Shown here piece after piece: positions 34,054 through 45,261 of a DNA stretch of 64,000 bases. The stretch is taken from positions 14,437,860 to 14,501,859 of the forward strand of contig CM061130.1 in the NCBI GenBank assembly GCA_030789695.1, in the 5' to 3' direction. The notes beneath the pieces were generated by a model that saw only the letters and a program-made list of their open reading frames with translations, did no database searches and was not told the origin of the DNA. Both the position numbers and the translations under genes were made by a program. Source of the stretch: Scilla litardierei (taxonomy: Eukaryota > Streptophyta > Magnoliopsida > Asparagales > Asparagaceae). The first letter of the stretch is position 1; each line of letters begins with the position of its first letter.

Positions 34054-35230
34054 TTATCTATGCAATTTTAAACATGCATGAATTAATTAAAATTGAAATT
34101 CACGCATAAAAAATAAAATAAGTAAAATGTGGGGATCGGCCAGCTACCCAAAAGAATACAAAGTCCAAAGTCCGAATATACAGTCCATAAAGAAGAGAAA
34201 AGTACAATTTGGAAACCCAGAATGGGTCCCTATTTTTTCCAATTTTTGTTTCCTTCTTCATTTGTCGGTACACCAATCTTTGGCATTAATACATTTATTC
34301 ATCACTTACAAATTCTCTCAAAAAGAAAATAAAATTGCAAGGAATTTAAAAAGGGTATCAAATTGGCCGATCCCAAAAATCACATTTTAGCTTATATAAA
34401 CATCCACGCAGTTTATAAATGCTACAGGCATAAAATAAACAACTACATATGTATATAACACAGGCATATATTAAATGGAAAAATAGGCTATAAAATATAA
34501 TAATCTCTTGGACCACGGGGAGACGTCATACACCGTTAGGTTAGTTTACTAACGGCAGAGTGGTCGCAGGATCCTTAAGATGATTATATTTTGAAAAAAA
34601 AATCCTAATATTCCATAATTTAATAATAATGCAACAGTGTTATAATTTTAACAATATGAAAGACTGGGCGACAGGCCCATGACAAGGAATAAAAATAAAT
34701 TAATAGTTTGAATGGGGCTCTAGGCCCAAAAATATTAATCATTGTAATATTTCATTTATATTTGGGCTGCATGCCCATTTGCCCAAAGTTAACAAATTAA
34801 TTATTGCAATAAAATTTAATAGGCTTCTGGCACTAAGAAGTCAAATTAAAATATTGTTAACATTTGGGCTGCAGGCCCAGTGTCCAAATTTTGAATTAAC
34901 TTGGCTACATGCCGAATTAGTCAAATTAAAATATCATTAATACTTGAGCTTCAGGCCCATTGGCAAAATTTTAATTGACAAAATAAGCTGGCAATTGGAT
35001 TTACTGGGCTTCTGGCCCAATTGGGAAAACCAGAATGATAATTAAGCTGAATGGGGCTGCATGCCCATAAAACTTATTTTCATGTATAATCTGGGCTTCA
35101 GGCCCAATTAAACAGCTAAACTACTGTAATAATCAAAATTTTAATTAACACAATGAAGATTACAATAGGAATTTGTGGGCTTCGGGCCCGTTTTTGGTAG
35201 GCAAAAATAATTATTAGGCAAATGGGGCTG
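34054..35230 (-). other. Leader of element E, gag-proximal part
   Basis: Noncoding: block shared with A and B, stem-loop CCGTTAG/CTAACGG (34533-34555), then about a dozen GGGCCTGMAGCCC-like palindromes between 34670 and 35226 (seen on the plus strand as GGGCTGCAGGCCC or GGGCTTCAGGCCC). Confidence 0.75.
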
Positions 35231-37678
35231 TGTCACGACCCGCTTCCCTAAAATGGAGGCGAGACGTGAAAAGGTCCGCACGAGAGTGGAGCTGTGAAGC
35301 CCCAAACCCGATAAGCGTCAATAAAACATAAGCAGGTCCCTGTAACCACGACGGAACAACAATAATAACACAAGGAGAGACTGAAATAAAATCTCACATC
35401 TCATAAATTGTCCAACATGAAAATAAGTCCAACATCCAGAAAAGCCACCAGGCTAAAAGAAAGAGTCTAAAGGCCCAGAACAAGGCCAACAAGAATAACA
35501 ACATAATAAGGTATAGGTGCCACGCACCGACAACAAAATAGCAGTCTAATCAAAAGGAAAAACACAATGAAGACACTAGGACTGGTCCCCAGTGTCCACG
35601 TACTCCCCGTCAAACACAAGCTCGGGCTCGGCGTCAGCAAACACCTCGTCCTCAACAAGGTACTCAGGCTCGGGATTTAACATGTGTCACCCAAAAGAGT
35701 AAAGGGGCACATGTCAGCAAGTCAAAAGACTTGGGCAAGGAAACTGGAAGTAAGACAACTAGCAACCTAGCAAATATAGTATGCATGACATGGCAATTAT
35801 AACATGAGTGCATAATCAAGACATGGCAAGACAATTTGTACAAGAGAACAATCATCGGGACAAGACAAGAGTAGCCAAGCTACTATCAATCTCAATCAAT
35901 TCACTATTCACGTTGTTTGTAGATGTTTATGCCTTACAGCTGAATGGTTTCACATTCACGCTGATTGGCCGCTTAACACTACACCAAAACCCAGAGTTTA
36001 CGCCTTACCACTGCAGTTGCTGATCGGGCAGACTCCCAGTTGATTGGCCGCTTAACTCTTACCCCCAATACCCACACGTAATGGAGCCAGGGTCCCCGCA
36101 CATGAGCTCAGCAAGTGAGCCGGGGTTGCCCCGCACATGAGCTCGCATTTTTAAACACTTGGCGTAGGGGTGCACCTAGCCGGAAACAAGCAATTCGGGC
36201 ATTGGCTATCAACCAACACATGGCCCGCTTCTGGAACACGAGCCAGGAACACAAGCATTTGTAGCGAAGCTACGCAATCACAGAAATACTTATAGGATGC
36301 AATGACATGACAATTAATTTGCGTACCGTTAATGGAAAGTAAACATGACATGGTAATTGTGCAACATGATATATGTCGGAACTAGCTTCGTTGTCAAGCT
36401 AGTTCCCCAATTTGCGTCTAGGCGAGTATCATTTCGTCGCCTAGCCTCTTTTATGCCTACAACAAGCAAATAGCCTAAAACATGGCCTAAACCCTAAGTG
36501 GCAAGTTTCACTTGCCTAGCACCGGGGATGACGATCACGAAGGTTCGTCTCGCGGATGCTAAACTACGGGGTAATCGCTGTTAAGGGGAAACCATCAAAA
36601 CAACATTCATTTCATTAGGGTTTCATAAAAATACAAATAGGTTAAGAAAACATCAAGAGATCGATTTCTTACCGTGAGGAAGCGGAAAGAACACTCCGGA
36701 GAACCCTAGGACCAGATCTGGAAACGATTGGAGAAGTTTGGAGAACTAGGGGTTTTGGGGGATTTTGAGGATTTGATGGAGATTTGGGGAAAATGAGAGG
36801 TAGGATGAGTTGAGGGATGGTTTAGATGATGAATCTTGGGCTTGGAATGAAGGAATGATGGCTTGAGGGAGATGGGGGCTCAATGGGGGAGAAACTAGGG
36901 TTTTGGGTCGAGTGGAGGAAGAAGAAAACGTTTGGGAGGGGTTTAAATAGGATGGGCTGGCGGCTGCCCAGAAATTAGGGTTATAACACCGATTAGTCGG
37001 TCAAAGAGCAACCACTGACCGACTAGTTTGGCAACTAGTCGGTCGGTCGACCAACGCAGACCGACTAAGTGTAAACAGTAACTTCTGAACGAAAATAGGA
37101 TTTGGATTTAGTCGGTCGATGAACAACTACTAACCGACTAGTTTGACATCTAGTCGGTCGGTGAACGTTCTTAGACCGACTAAGAGTAAACAGTACTGAT
37201 ACTAAAATTTAGTTGATGTGTTAGTCGGTTAAAGAAGCATTGCCGACCGACTAGTTTGCAACCTAGTCGGTCAACCAACGTTCTTAGACCGACTAACGAT
37301 AAACAGTAACTCCAGAATAATTTAGAAAGCCAACTAGTCGGTCCATGAAGGATTGCCGACCGACTGGATCGTCATCTAGTCGGTCGGTGCCCCTTCTTAT
37401 ACCGACTAATGAGCACCAAAAGTTCCGATACGGAGCGCGAAGCTCCGGGATCGATTCCTAAGACTCCTAGGCTTGATCTAATAGTAAGATACGACCGTTA
37501 TGAAGCCTGTCACGAATGACATACTTCGAAATCGACGATCCTAAGGAAGAAACGAGAAAACACGACGAAACGATCGGAAATGAAAGTCACGGAGACGAAA
37601 ACCACGCATGAGGAGAAAATCCACCAAAACATATATTATATTATAATAAATCCAGATACATGAAAACCAGTCGTTACA
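35231..37678 (-). mobile_element. Solo LTR S2 in the leader of element E
   Basis: 2448 bp, TGTCACGACC to CGTTACA, flanked by GGCTG at 35226-35230 and 37679-37683. Joining the flanks restores one GGGCTGCAGGCCC palindrome of the leader. No PBS, PPT or coding sequence. Chromovirus-like Gypsy LTRs commonly begin or end with TGTCACGACC-like sequence. Minus orientation is inferred from a TATA-like CCTATTTAAACC near 36940 read on the minus strand and the pyrimidine-rich sequence after it. Confidence 0.85.
36991..37410. repeat. Tandem ~113-bp repeats with TAGTCGGT palindromes in S2
   Basis: Four units start near 36993, 37108, 37221 and 37333. Each holds TTAGTCGGT, ACCGACTAGT, CTAGTCGGT and GACCGACTAA, so each can fold on itself. 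Units differ by about 20% by eye. Confidence 0.85.
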
Positions 37679-37683
37679 GGCTG

Positions 37684-38715
37684 CAGGCCCATAGAATCTA
37701 TAAAGAAGGTTACAAATGGGCTGCATGCCTAAAAAATAAGGCTATCTAATTATTTTAATTAAATAGAGACTTTAACCTCATTTTGGGCTGTGGAATGCAA
37801 AAAAGCCCCAAAACCCTAAGTTTGTCCCCTCAACTTCTGCTTAAAGATAGCATAGTAAGAAACCCCCCCTCACCGCCGTCGGGAAAAAAATCAGTAGGCC
37901 CCCCTACCTTTCCACATGGGGACGGCAAATGCCCCCTTTGCTGAGATCGGCGGAGATCAGAGACCCCCCGCCGGGGGGTGCCTTGGAGGGCCCCCCTGCT
38001 GGGGGGCAGAGATCCGAGAACCCCCCCGCCCGGGGGTGTCGTGGAGGGCCCCCCTGCTGGGGGCAGCCCGGCGAAGGAGAACCCCCCCCGCCTGGGGGGC
38101 ACGGCGAAGGAGAACCCCCCCGACTGGGGGGGGGGCGACACGGGTGAAGGAGAACCCCCCCCCCCCCGCCGGGGGGTGTCATGGAGGGCCCCCCTACTGG
38201 GGGTAGCCCGGCGAAGGAGAACCCCCCCCCCCCCCCGCCTGGGGGGGCACGGCGAAGGAGAACCCCCCCGACTGGGGGGGACACGGGTGAAGGAGAACCC
38301 CCCCGACTGGGGGAAGGGGGGGCGGCCACGGGCAAACCCCATCGGGGGGAAGCCGAACAGTGGGGAGTTGTTTTTTTATTTTATTTTATTTTATTTTTTA
38401 ATTAATTAATTTGATCAATATTTGACATTGTAAATAGCAGATTTGGTACAACCTTACAATAGATTGTGAAAAATTATAGCTAAATCAAATTATATCTGTA
38501 GCTATCTACGGGATCGACGGATATTACCTCTAGATTGAAAAATCTAGGGACGATCGTAAAAATTGAGATCCGTAGAAAATTACGCTCCCGATACGCTCCA
38601 AAGAAAATCCCCGCAATTCTTCGCCGCAACGGATTACCGCAACAACAGATTCCTTCGCGCGTGGGGTTTGATTTTAGGTAGGAGACGGGAAGAAAAGCTC
38701 AAAAAAAGAAGAGCG
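37684..38715 (-). other. Leader of element E, PBS-proximal part
   Basis: Contains a G/C-homopolymer region (37862-38340) with imperfect repeats of 50-130 bp, each carrying runs of 5-13 G or C, and the CTAGATT/AATCTAG stem-loop near 38535-38555. Gly/Pro/Arg-rich frames on both strands are repeat products. Confidence 0.75.
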
Positions 38716-38730
38716 GTCGTGCTGATAACG
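38716..38730 (-). promoter_or_regulatory. Primer binding site of element E, tRNA-Ile anticodon-arm type
   Basis: On the minus strand CGTTATCAGCACGAC directly follows the 5' LTR. All 15 bases pair with the recalled plant tRNA-Ile(IAU) anticodon arm if C pairs with inosine. It is the longest match of the three sites. Confidence 0.72.
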
Positions 38731-38897
38731 TGTTAGAGGATTGTTGGAAGAGGATTAACCATGGCGAATAGCCATGGTACTTTATTTATAAAAATCTCAT
38801 GATAAGTTAGGAGTCCAAGGGACTCCCCACTAACTTAGTGGGGAGTAATGGTGAGATGTTGAGGGGGGAGGCCAAAGGCCTCCCTCAACTTACAACA
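38731..38897 (-). repeat. 5' LTR of element E
   Basis: 167 bp, five differences from the 3' LTR by eye. TSD AAAAC adjoins at 38898. Confidence 0.94.
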
Positions 38898-38902
38898 AAA
38901 AC

Positions 38903-40490
38903 TAGATAGTGCACTAGAATGAACGTAGGATTTCATGAATAGGCTTAGAATAGCTATTGACCTGAAAAAATGACTAGAGATCTAATTAACTAGGTAACTA
39001 ATTATCTGCAGTACGACTTTGACTCGAGAATATGACATTGCCAGCTTTCAACTTGGGTGGTTGTAACATGTGACCATCTACTTGTAAACTGTGTACTAAT
39101 GGAAATACCACGTATCCAGAGCATGTGATCAGCATCATAACTATTGGATTTGTCTTTATCCTCAAATGTTTTAGCATCCTCTTTACTTTGCCTTCTGGTT
39201 TTAAATAAAAAAGTCAATCAGTGGTCCTAATTTAACTATCTTAGTGGTAGAGATCTAAATTGGAAAATACTCTAATATTGTAATATAATCGATGGAGCAG
39301 ATGTGATTATTGGCATTCTTAATATTGATACCACCGGTTGTCTAAGATTGTTTGCGTCCAAGTTTAGATCACTTTGCTTGCAGGGATAATGACCTACTTG
39401 GCCAAACCTGGCTGTGCATGCATCGATCAATATTAGAATTCCAATTATCGTCAATTACAAACATTGATTATAAATACTTTTAAGTAAGTTACTTGGACTT
39501 TTTCATCGCATGTAAACTCGTGTCCACCATCTTAAACTTCATTATCTCGTTCCCTTTACCTACCATGTCATGATACTTGTCAATTGAAAACTATTCATGG
39601 AATGTCGTGTAGAATTCATTTGGAAGTTGCATTGGAATCTCACGTTGAATCTTCTGTAAGGACCCTCGACTGAATATTATGTTGAATACTATATTGGAAC
39701 ATAATAGTAGATCTTGAACACTTGACACTTCACTAGGTTTGGGGTAACTCATAGTTTGAGAGATTGTGGGAGTGAGTGGAGTTCATCTTCCTGTACCACT
39801 TCCTGTGTTTCGGCAACCCGTCCCGCTGCCTGCGTTTCAGTAATACATGTACAATGCCTGTGTATCGGCATTCGTCTGGTTCAGTGCATCCAGGTAAGAG
39901 ATAAACTCAATGGTTGTATATCATACTCTCCAACTTGAGTCGTAAAGTTCTAGTGTAGTTACTGGTTGCATAGTCACCTTTAATTTATGCATTACATGCA
40001 CATTACTTATCACACCCGTGCAGCCACCCGTACTTTACCTATCGCACATGTATGCATAACTGAAATTACTTTACTGGTCGCTCTTATCTGTAGCTACTTC
40101 TTTAGCATGTTTCCTTACTTAAAATGTTCTATGATTGTACACTGCTTTTCTTTCTATTTTCAGAATTTATGTGACTTAGCTATGGTTCCATTTCATGGCA
40201 TCGACAGACGACGAACAGATCGAAAAAGAGGCCCCTGAGTTTGAGGAGCCGGAGTTTGAACATGAGAATGTTGATTTATTCATATAGTTGAGTTTGGTGT
40301 GCGTATTGTATTTTCTTATGTATTTCCTTTCATTTCCTTTCATGTATTCAGTGTGAGAGTGCTGATGTGTGCTGTATTTTCAATTATGGATTGTAATAAA
40401 TGTACACTGGTTTGAGTATTAGTATTTCTCTGCATTGTTGCTATATTGTTTTCACTGGTAATCTGGAGACTTGCAATTATATCAAATAAG
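38903..40490. other. Intergenic sequence, unassigned
   Basis: No gene or element with ends recognised. A 30-codon acidic frame at 40196-40288 (starting MASTDDEQIEKEAPEFEE) follows a possible AG acceptor, but nothing supports that it is expressed. Confidence 0.4.
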
Positions 40491-40532
40491 TAATGGCCCA
40501 CTGAGAGCGGATCGTTATACTATAGCTTTCAC

Positions 40533-41036
40533 CTACTTTAAGACGTAATCAACTGCCACCAAAATATACTTGTTACTGTGGCTCAACGTGAAGGGGCCCA
40601 TAAATTCGTTTCTCCAGCAGTCAAATAACTTGATCTCCAAGATTCTATTCAATGGCATCTCATTCTTCCTTGTAATGTTGCCCGTTCTTTGCCACCTGTC
40701 ACATGCCCTAATGAAGCAGTTTGTGTCCTTGAAGATGGTGGGCCAATAAAAACCACATTGGAGAATCTTTGTCGAAGTCTTAGTGACTATTGCATGCCTG
40801 CCACTAGGTAGGTCGTGACAATGTGAGATGATAGATCTATTCTCATGCTTTGGGATGCAATGTCTTATAATCCCATCGACGCATATCTTGTACAAATATG
40901 GATCGTCCCAAAAGTAATGTTTGGCATCATAGAGGAACTTCCTCCATTGATAGGTCATAATACATCCTCCCTTGTCCACCCTTTTAACTATCATTATTTC
41001 TGATGTTTGCCCTTGAGACAAGGACGCGTGGATCAT
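40533..41036 (-). pseudogene. Gypsy (Athila/Tat-like) integrase fragment
   Basis: 168 codons read FLYDAKHYFWDDPYLYKIC, then the integrase zinc domain (HCH...CDRW) and the start of the catalytic core (EFMGPF, AVDYVLK). In the family the motif is H-H-C-C; here the last Cys is Trp, and the first catalytic Asp appears as Glu. Reverse transcriptase upstream and the rest of the core are missing. It abuts a plus-strand fragment of another Gypsy lineage. Confidence 0.8.
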
Positions 41037-41877
41037 TCATGTGGACGGCTCCATGACCAAAATGTGCAGTAGGGCCGGGATCGTCATCCGGACCCCTGAT
41101 GAGAATACGATCAAGTATGCCCTTCAGTTCAGATTTGCAGCAACCAACAACGTGGCGAAATATGAGGCCACCATCAACGACTTAAAGCTGGCTCAAGTGC
41201 TAGGAGCGGACACGGCTCGACTCTTCAGCGACTCCATGCTTATCATAAGCCAATTGTAGGGGGATTACACAACCCGATAAGAAACAATAAAGTGTTACAT
41301 TGCGACGGCCAAGTACGAATTGTCTAAATTCCAACACGTCGAAATCCTCCACATGCCGAGATCAGAGAATTCCTGCACAGACGCCCTCTCCAAAGTTGCC
41401 TCGTCTTCTCCCAAAGAGTTGGGCCGCACCGTCTACGTCGAAAGTCTCCAAAGCCTGAGCACAGAGGAAGAAGAGCTAATGAGCGTTGGCAAGGAACCCA
41501 CCTGGATGGATCCCATCACCCGATTACTCGCCACATGTGAAGTCCCTGCCAACCAGGAAGAGAGTAGGACTTTGAATAGAAGAGCCATCAGGTATGTGCT
41601 CCACGTGGGGGTGCTTTATAGGAGACGTTGGACCAAGTCCAATGACCTCCCATACCTTAAATTTCTCGAACCTCAAGAGGCATACTTCGTCATCCGGGAG
41701 GTCCACGATGGGCTTTGCAGGAACTGCCAAGGGGGTAAGACAATCGCACTGAAGATTCTGAGGCAAGGATACTATTGACAGACTTTGGTCAATGACTCAA
41801 TGGAGTATGTGCGGAAATGCCCAGAATGCTAAAGGTTTGCGATGCAAAGCTTGCCCTCCCAGCTAAACTCATAACAA
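41018..41877 (+). pseudogene. Gypsy (Tat-like) second RNase H and integrase N-terminus fragment
   Basis: IIHVDGSMTK, AGIVIRTPDE, ATNNVAKYEATINDLKLAQV and LFSDSMLIISQ match the additional archaeal-type RNase H of Tat-lineage plant Gypsy elements (Asp, Glu and Asp visible). The stretch after it ends in VREVHDGLCRNCQGGKT-like integrase zinc-domain sequence (REVHDGLCRN, then KCPEC). Stops near 41258, 41278 and 41776 interrupt it. Element H begins just after it, at 41911. Confidence 0.78.
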
Positions 41878-41910
41878 TAATCAGCACCATTCCTTTTGCC
41901 AAATAGGGAC

Positions 41911-43250
41911 TGTAGGCTTTTACAGGTCCTTAGGGCTATAAATTCGATGTCCGGCCTAAGTCGGACGGACGACGAAAATAAATCAGCATCGAAAAATAGC
42001 ACATAAAACAGTTTTAAGTCTAGCCCTAAAGATATTAAGCCTAGCCAAGATCTCTATTATCCTGGGCTTTGGTCTGACCAAAACCTAAGGATAGATTTAT
42101 TTAACATTTGCAATTTATAACCACATGAATATTTAAATAACATACCTTTCACTTTGTTTCCACAGAATACGAAGCATCGTTTTCAGCAACATTTCTTTGG
42201 CCCCCGTGCCGCTTCTCCCAAGACAAACCGCATCTCGAGCCACATCGCGTCCCGAACTGAACCGCTTCCCGAACCGCACCGCATCTCGAGGCAAGCAACA
42301 CCCTTGTCGCCGACCCAACCACGTGCCGGAGAAGATTTCACCTTGAGCGGATCCTTCGTTAAGACTTCGGATCTGATCCGAGCTCCTTTGTAGCTTTGCT
42401 AGAGCCTGAACAGGGGCAAGGAAGAAATTTAGGGAGAAAGAGAATAATTAAATTTAAGCTAAGATCCGGGCTTGCTCACGTTTAATAGAGCTACTTAGAT
42501 CTGAAGCTTGGGGCGAGTTTAAAGGAGGGGAGTAGGCCCCCTATTTATATAGGCGGCTGACCCCTCTCCTTCACTCCATATCCGACGTGGGACTAATAGT
42601 TTTAGAGGAAAAATTAATTAAAGTTTGCCTTTCGCAAAGGACAAACTTTAGCGAATTTTTCCTCCCTCACCGTTGAGCTTCGCAAGTGATAGAATCTATC
42701 AAATCGAAAAGGGTTGAACGATGAATGTGTAGGAAAAATGGCACTCCAATCTGAGTCCGTCTGACCCCTCAAACGAGGACATAAAGATAGCCAAATCCCA
42801 GTTTTTTTTGCAAAAACTGCAGCCGTCAAGGAAAATGGGAAACTAGAGTCGCAGCCCGAGGAAGGGGCCCACCGCATGGGCCCCACATGCCACCGCGTGG
42901 GCCCACTGCACGGGCCTCCTCTTTCTGGTGCCTACCTTTCTAGGCGGGTCGGGTGTTCGCCTAGCGGGTGCCCGACCCGCAATGCCCAAAAGGGCACATT
43001 TCCTTGTTTTGGCTCTACCTTGTGCGTTTGGAGTCCGTTTTCGACGTGCTTTGAACCTCCGTTTAGACTGGGATGATCCCGTCATCCAAGTAACCATTTC
43101 CTTATATTTATTATATTAAATATGCACGCAAACATTTTACGACACAATTAATTCCCTTTGCATCATATGCAAAATTCCCACATCTATTGTTAAAAATCAT
43201 TTGCATCAAATACAAATGAACTGAGGGCATACATGATACATCCCCCAACA
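41911..43250 (-). repeat. 3' LTR of element H (left copy)
   Basis: 1340 bp, TGTAGGC to CCCAACA on the plus strand. Homologous to 61351-62505 for at least 1.1 kb, including ACGACGAAAATAAATCAGCA near the left end. CCTATTTATATAGG (about 42540-42553) is a TATA-like palindrome. Confidence 0.9.
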
Positions 43251-44294
43251 TCTCCCACTTGCACTCAGGATCATTTATCTCAAATGTGGAATTTAACTGC
43301 AAACTCTTTACAGTTTTCTATCCCTGGCATCAAATGCATATTCTCCCTAATTTCTACCTATTACTTGACGAAGGTCTCACTCTGTGTGAGACCCTACAGC
43401 CTGATCCTACTACAGGTGAGGATCGAAACCCCAGACAGTAGACACCACGAGCAGTAGCTACCGTTCCTATTTCGGTATCATACTTATGTGGTAAACTCAT
43501 TTACATGAGTATTGTCGGGACCACCCTGACTGTGTCCGTGATGAATACAGCAGTTATAGTCTTTTCGTCAAAACTATGCCACTTAGTCAAGCCTAGGGTA
43601 CGGTCAACTGTCAACCCTACTAGCTTGAACTTGGTTAGTCTCCATCGATCTTTAGTCAAATAATGTTGGACTACTTCCAACATACGCTGGCCAGAGTTTA
43701 CATTAAAGATCGAACTAACACTGCGACACTAACTGTCCTTGACCGGGAGAGACGAATCCTATCTTAGTCATTACTCTCCTCGCACGCTTCAAATGTCACC
43801 CAACCAAAAACCTTTCAATGGGGCTTGTCCCAAGGCTAGATCAGTGATCTAAGTGACACCGTTCACATATAGGTTCGTACAATGACCTCAAGTCAAAAGA
43901 CCAACTTGCCTATCATTACTAAGAGTTATCATTGATAGATTGGTCAATATAAACCATATGATAACTCTCGTTGGGTTGTTCAGTGAACTCATTCTCCAAT
44001 GAGCACCTGTGTTTCGTCTCCGACTTCACCAAGTCGAACGACCATGAGATCATCGTCACCACTCCATGGTGAAGACAAAGACACAATGGTCTATCCGATG
44101 TTTCGATATCCTGTTCTCGAAACATCTATGACCATGAACAATTTTAGACTTATGCTACTAATGGTTAAACAACTCTCCATGATCGAGATCCTTATTTCGT
44201 TACTTGTTTAACCTCGCATTAAGTCTTATGACTTTACCTAAGTTCTAATGTCGACTACATATTGATTAACTTAGATAAATTCTTACAATACAAC
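43251..44294 (-). other. Element H 3' noncoding region
   Basis: Starts with the reverse complement of a polypurine tract CAAGTGGGAGA. No credible coding frame. It ends at ACAAC (44290-44294), the target of element F. Confidence 0.65.
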
Positions 44295-45261
44295 TGATTC
44301 GGGGTGAATATTGCATAATTAACCCCTTATCTAGCACTATTTTATGTGTATATGATGCTTAATTGGTCTATAATATGTTCGTATTCTGAATATAGTCATT
44401 TATTTGAGTAATCAATTGATTTGAGCACAAAACAGCAATATACTAATTATTTCTGCACTTTTTATATTTTTCATGGCTAGATCTCGATCTCACAATTCCA
44501 ACGACTATTTATTTATATTTTTCTGAGATTTGTGCTAATTACTATGAATTTTTGAATGCAGAATACCAATTTAATGGAAAATTATGGAAAAAATACAAGT
44601 TTACGGGCCACATGGCGATAATCCACCGGTTTTTGCTCAATCGAACGGCGCACGATTATCAGCGACGTAGAAATTCATCAGCTGTTGGATCTCAATCTAA
44701 CGGTCTGCAAGCGAGTAGGATTCGGGCGCGAAGCGGGTGAAGCCCGCTCATCTCATGGATACGTGGCTGTTTTCTGAGCACCAGATTTCGATCGGACGGC
44801 CACAAAAGAAGCTCACATGAGCAGCAGACTGGGTAATGCAGAGGCCATGTGGCAGTTCGTGGACCGTTGATATCGCATCAGACGGCGCACGACATTCTTG
44901 CTGAAGCGAAACAAATCGAGCGACGCGGCTCGCTAAGGGCCTTCCGATGCTGATCCGACGGTCCGATCCATTCCTGCAGCGATCCGAGTCTAGTGCAACG
45001 GGGGTGATCTCTTGGAGCTACGTGGTACAATCTGGACGGTGCACGTCTTGATCGGAAGGACGAAAACGAACCCTACTTGGATTCGGATGCGGAGCGGGTA
45101 ATGATCCGATATTCGGGACACGTGTCGCGGTGTGGGAAGATCCCGCCTATGATCAACGGCCCACATTTCAGGCGGCTGTTGCAAGCGGGGTTGGATGCAA
45201 AATGAAGCGGATTTTAGACCCGTTAACACATTAAACCCGCAATGCCTATTATATAAGTGTA

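Larger units (their letters stand above)
29762..38897 (-). mobile_element. Copia LTR retrotransposon E, sister copy of A, minus strand
   Basis: LTRs of 167 bp at 38731-38897 (5') and 29762-29928 (3') differ at about 5 positions; TSD AAAAC at 29757-29761 and 38898-38902. Internal order on the minus strand: PBS, G-rich leader, palindrome array, gag, decayed pol, purine tract. It shares with A the same pol deletions and many stops, although LTR sequence and position differ, so both derive from one already defective parent. Solo LTR S2 interrupts the leader at 35231-37678. Confidence 0.94.

Noticed and set aside
36991..37410. CRISPR-like array
   Set aside because: Units are imperfect, 113 bp long and self-similar throughout, without unique spacers, and sit in a plant LTR.
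37830..38409. Long Gly/Pro/Arg-rich frames on both strands
   Set aside because: They are products of G and C homopolymers and short repeats in the leader of E; similar frames at 11168-11581 have no sequence relation.
29762..38897. Minus-strand copy E as an inversion of A's locus
   Set aside because: Each copy has its own TSD and different LTR sequence, so they are separate insertions.
42843..43097. Minus-strand Arg-rich frame and its partner at 62087-62617
   Set aside because: Both lie in the LTR of H and owe their openness to GC-rich sequence; the frames are not conserved between copies.
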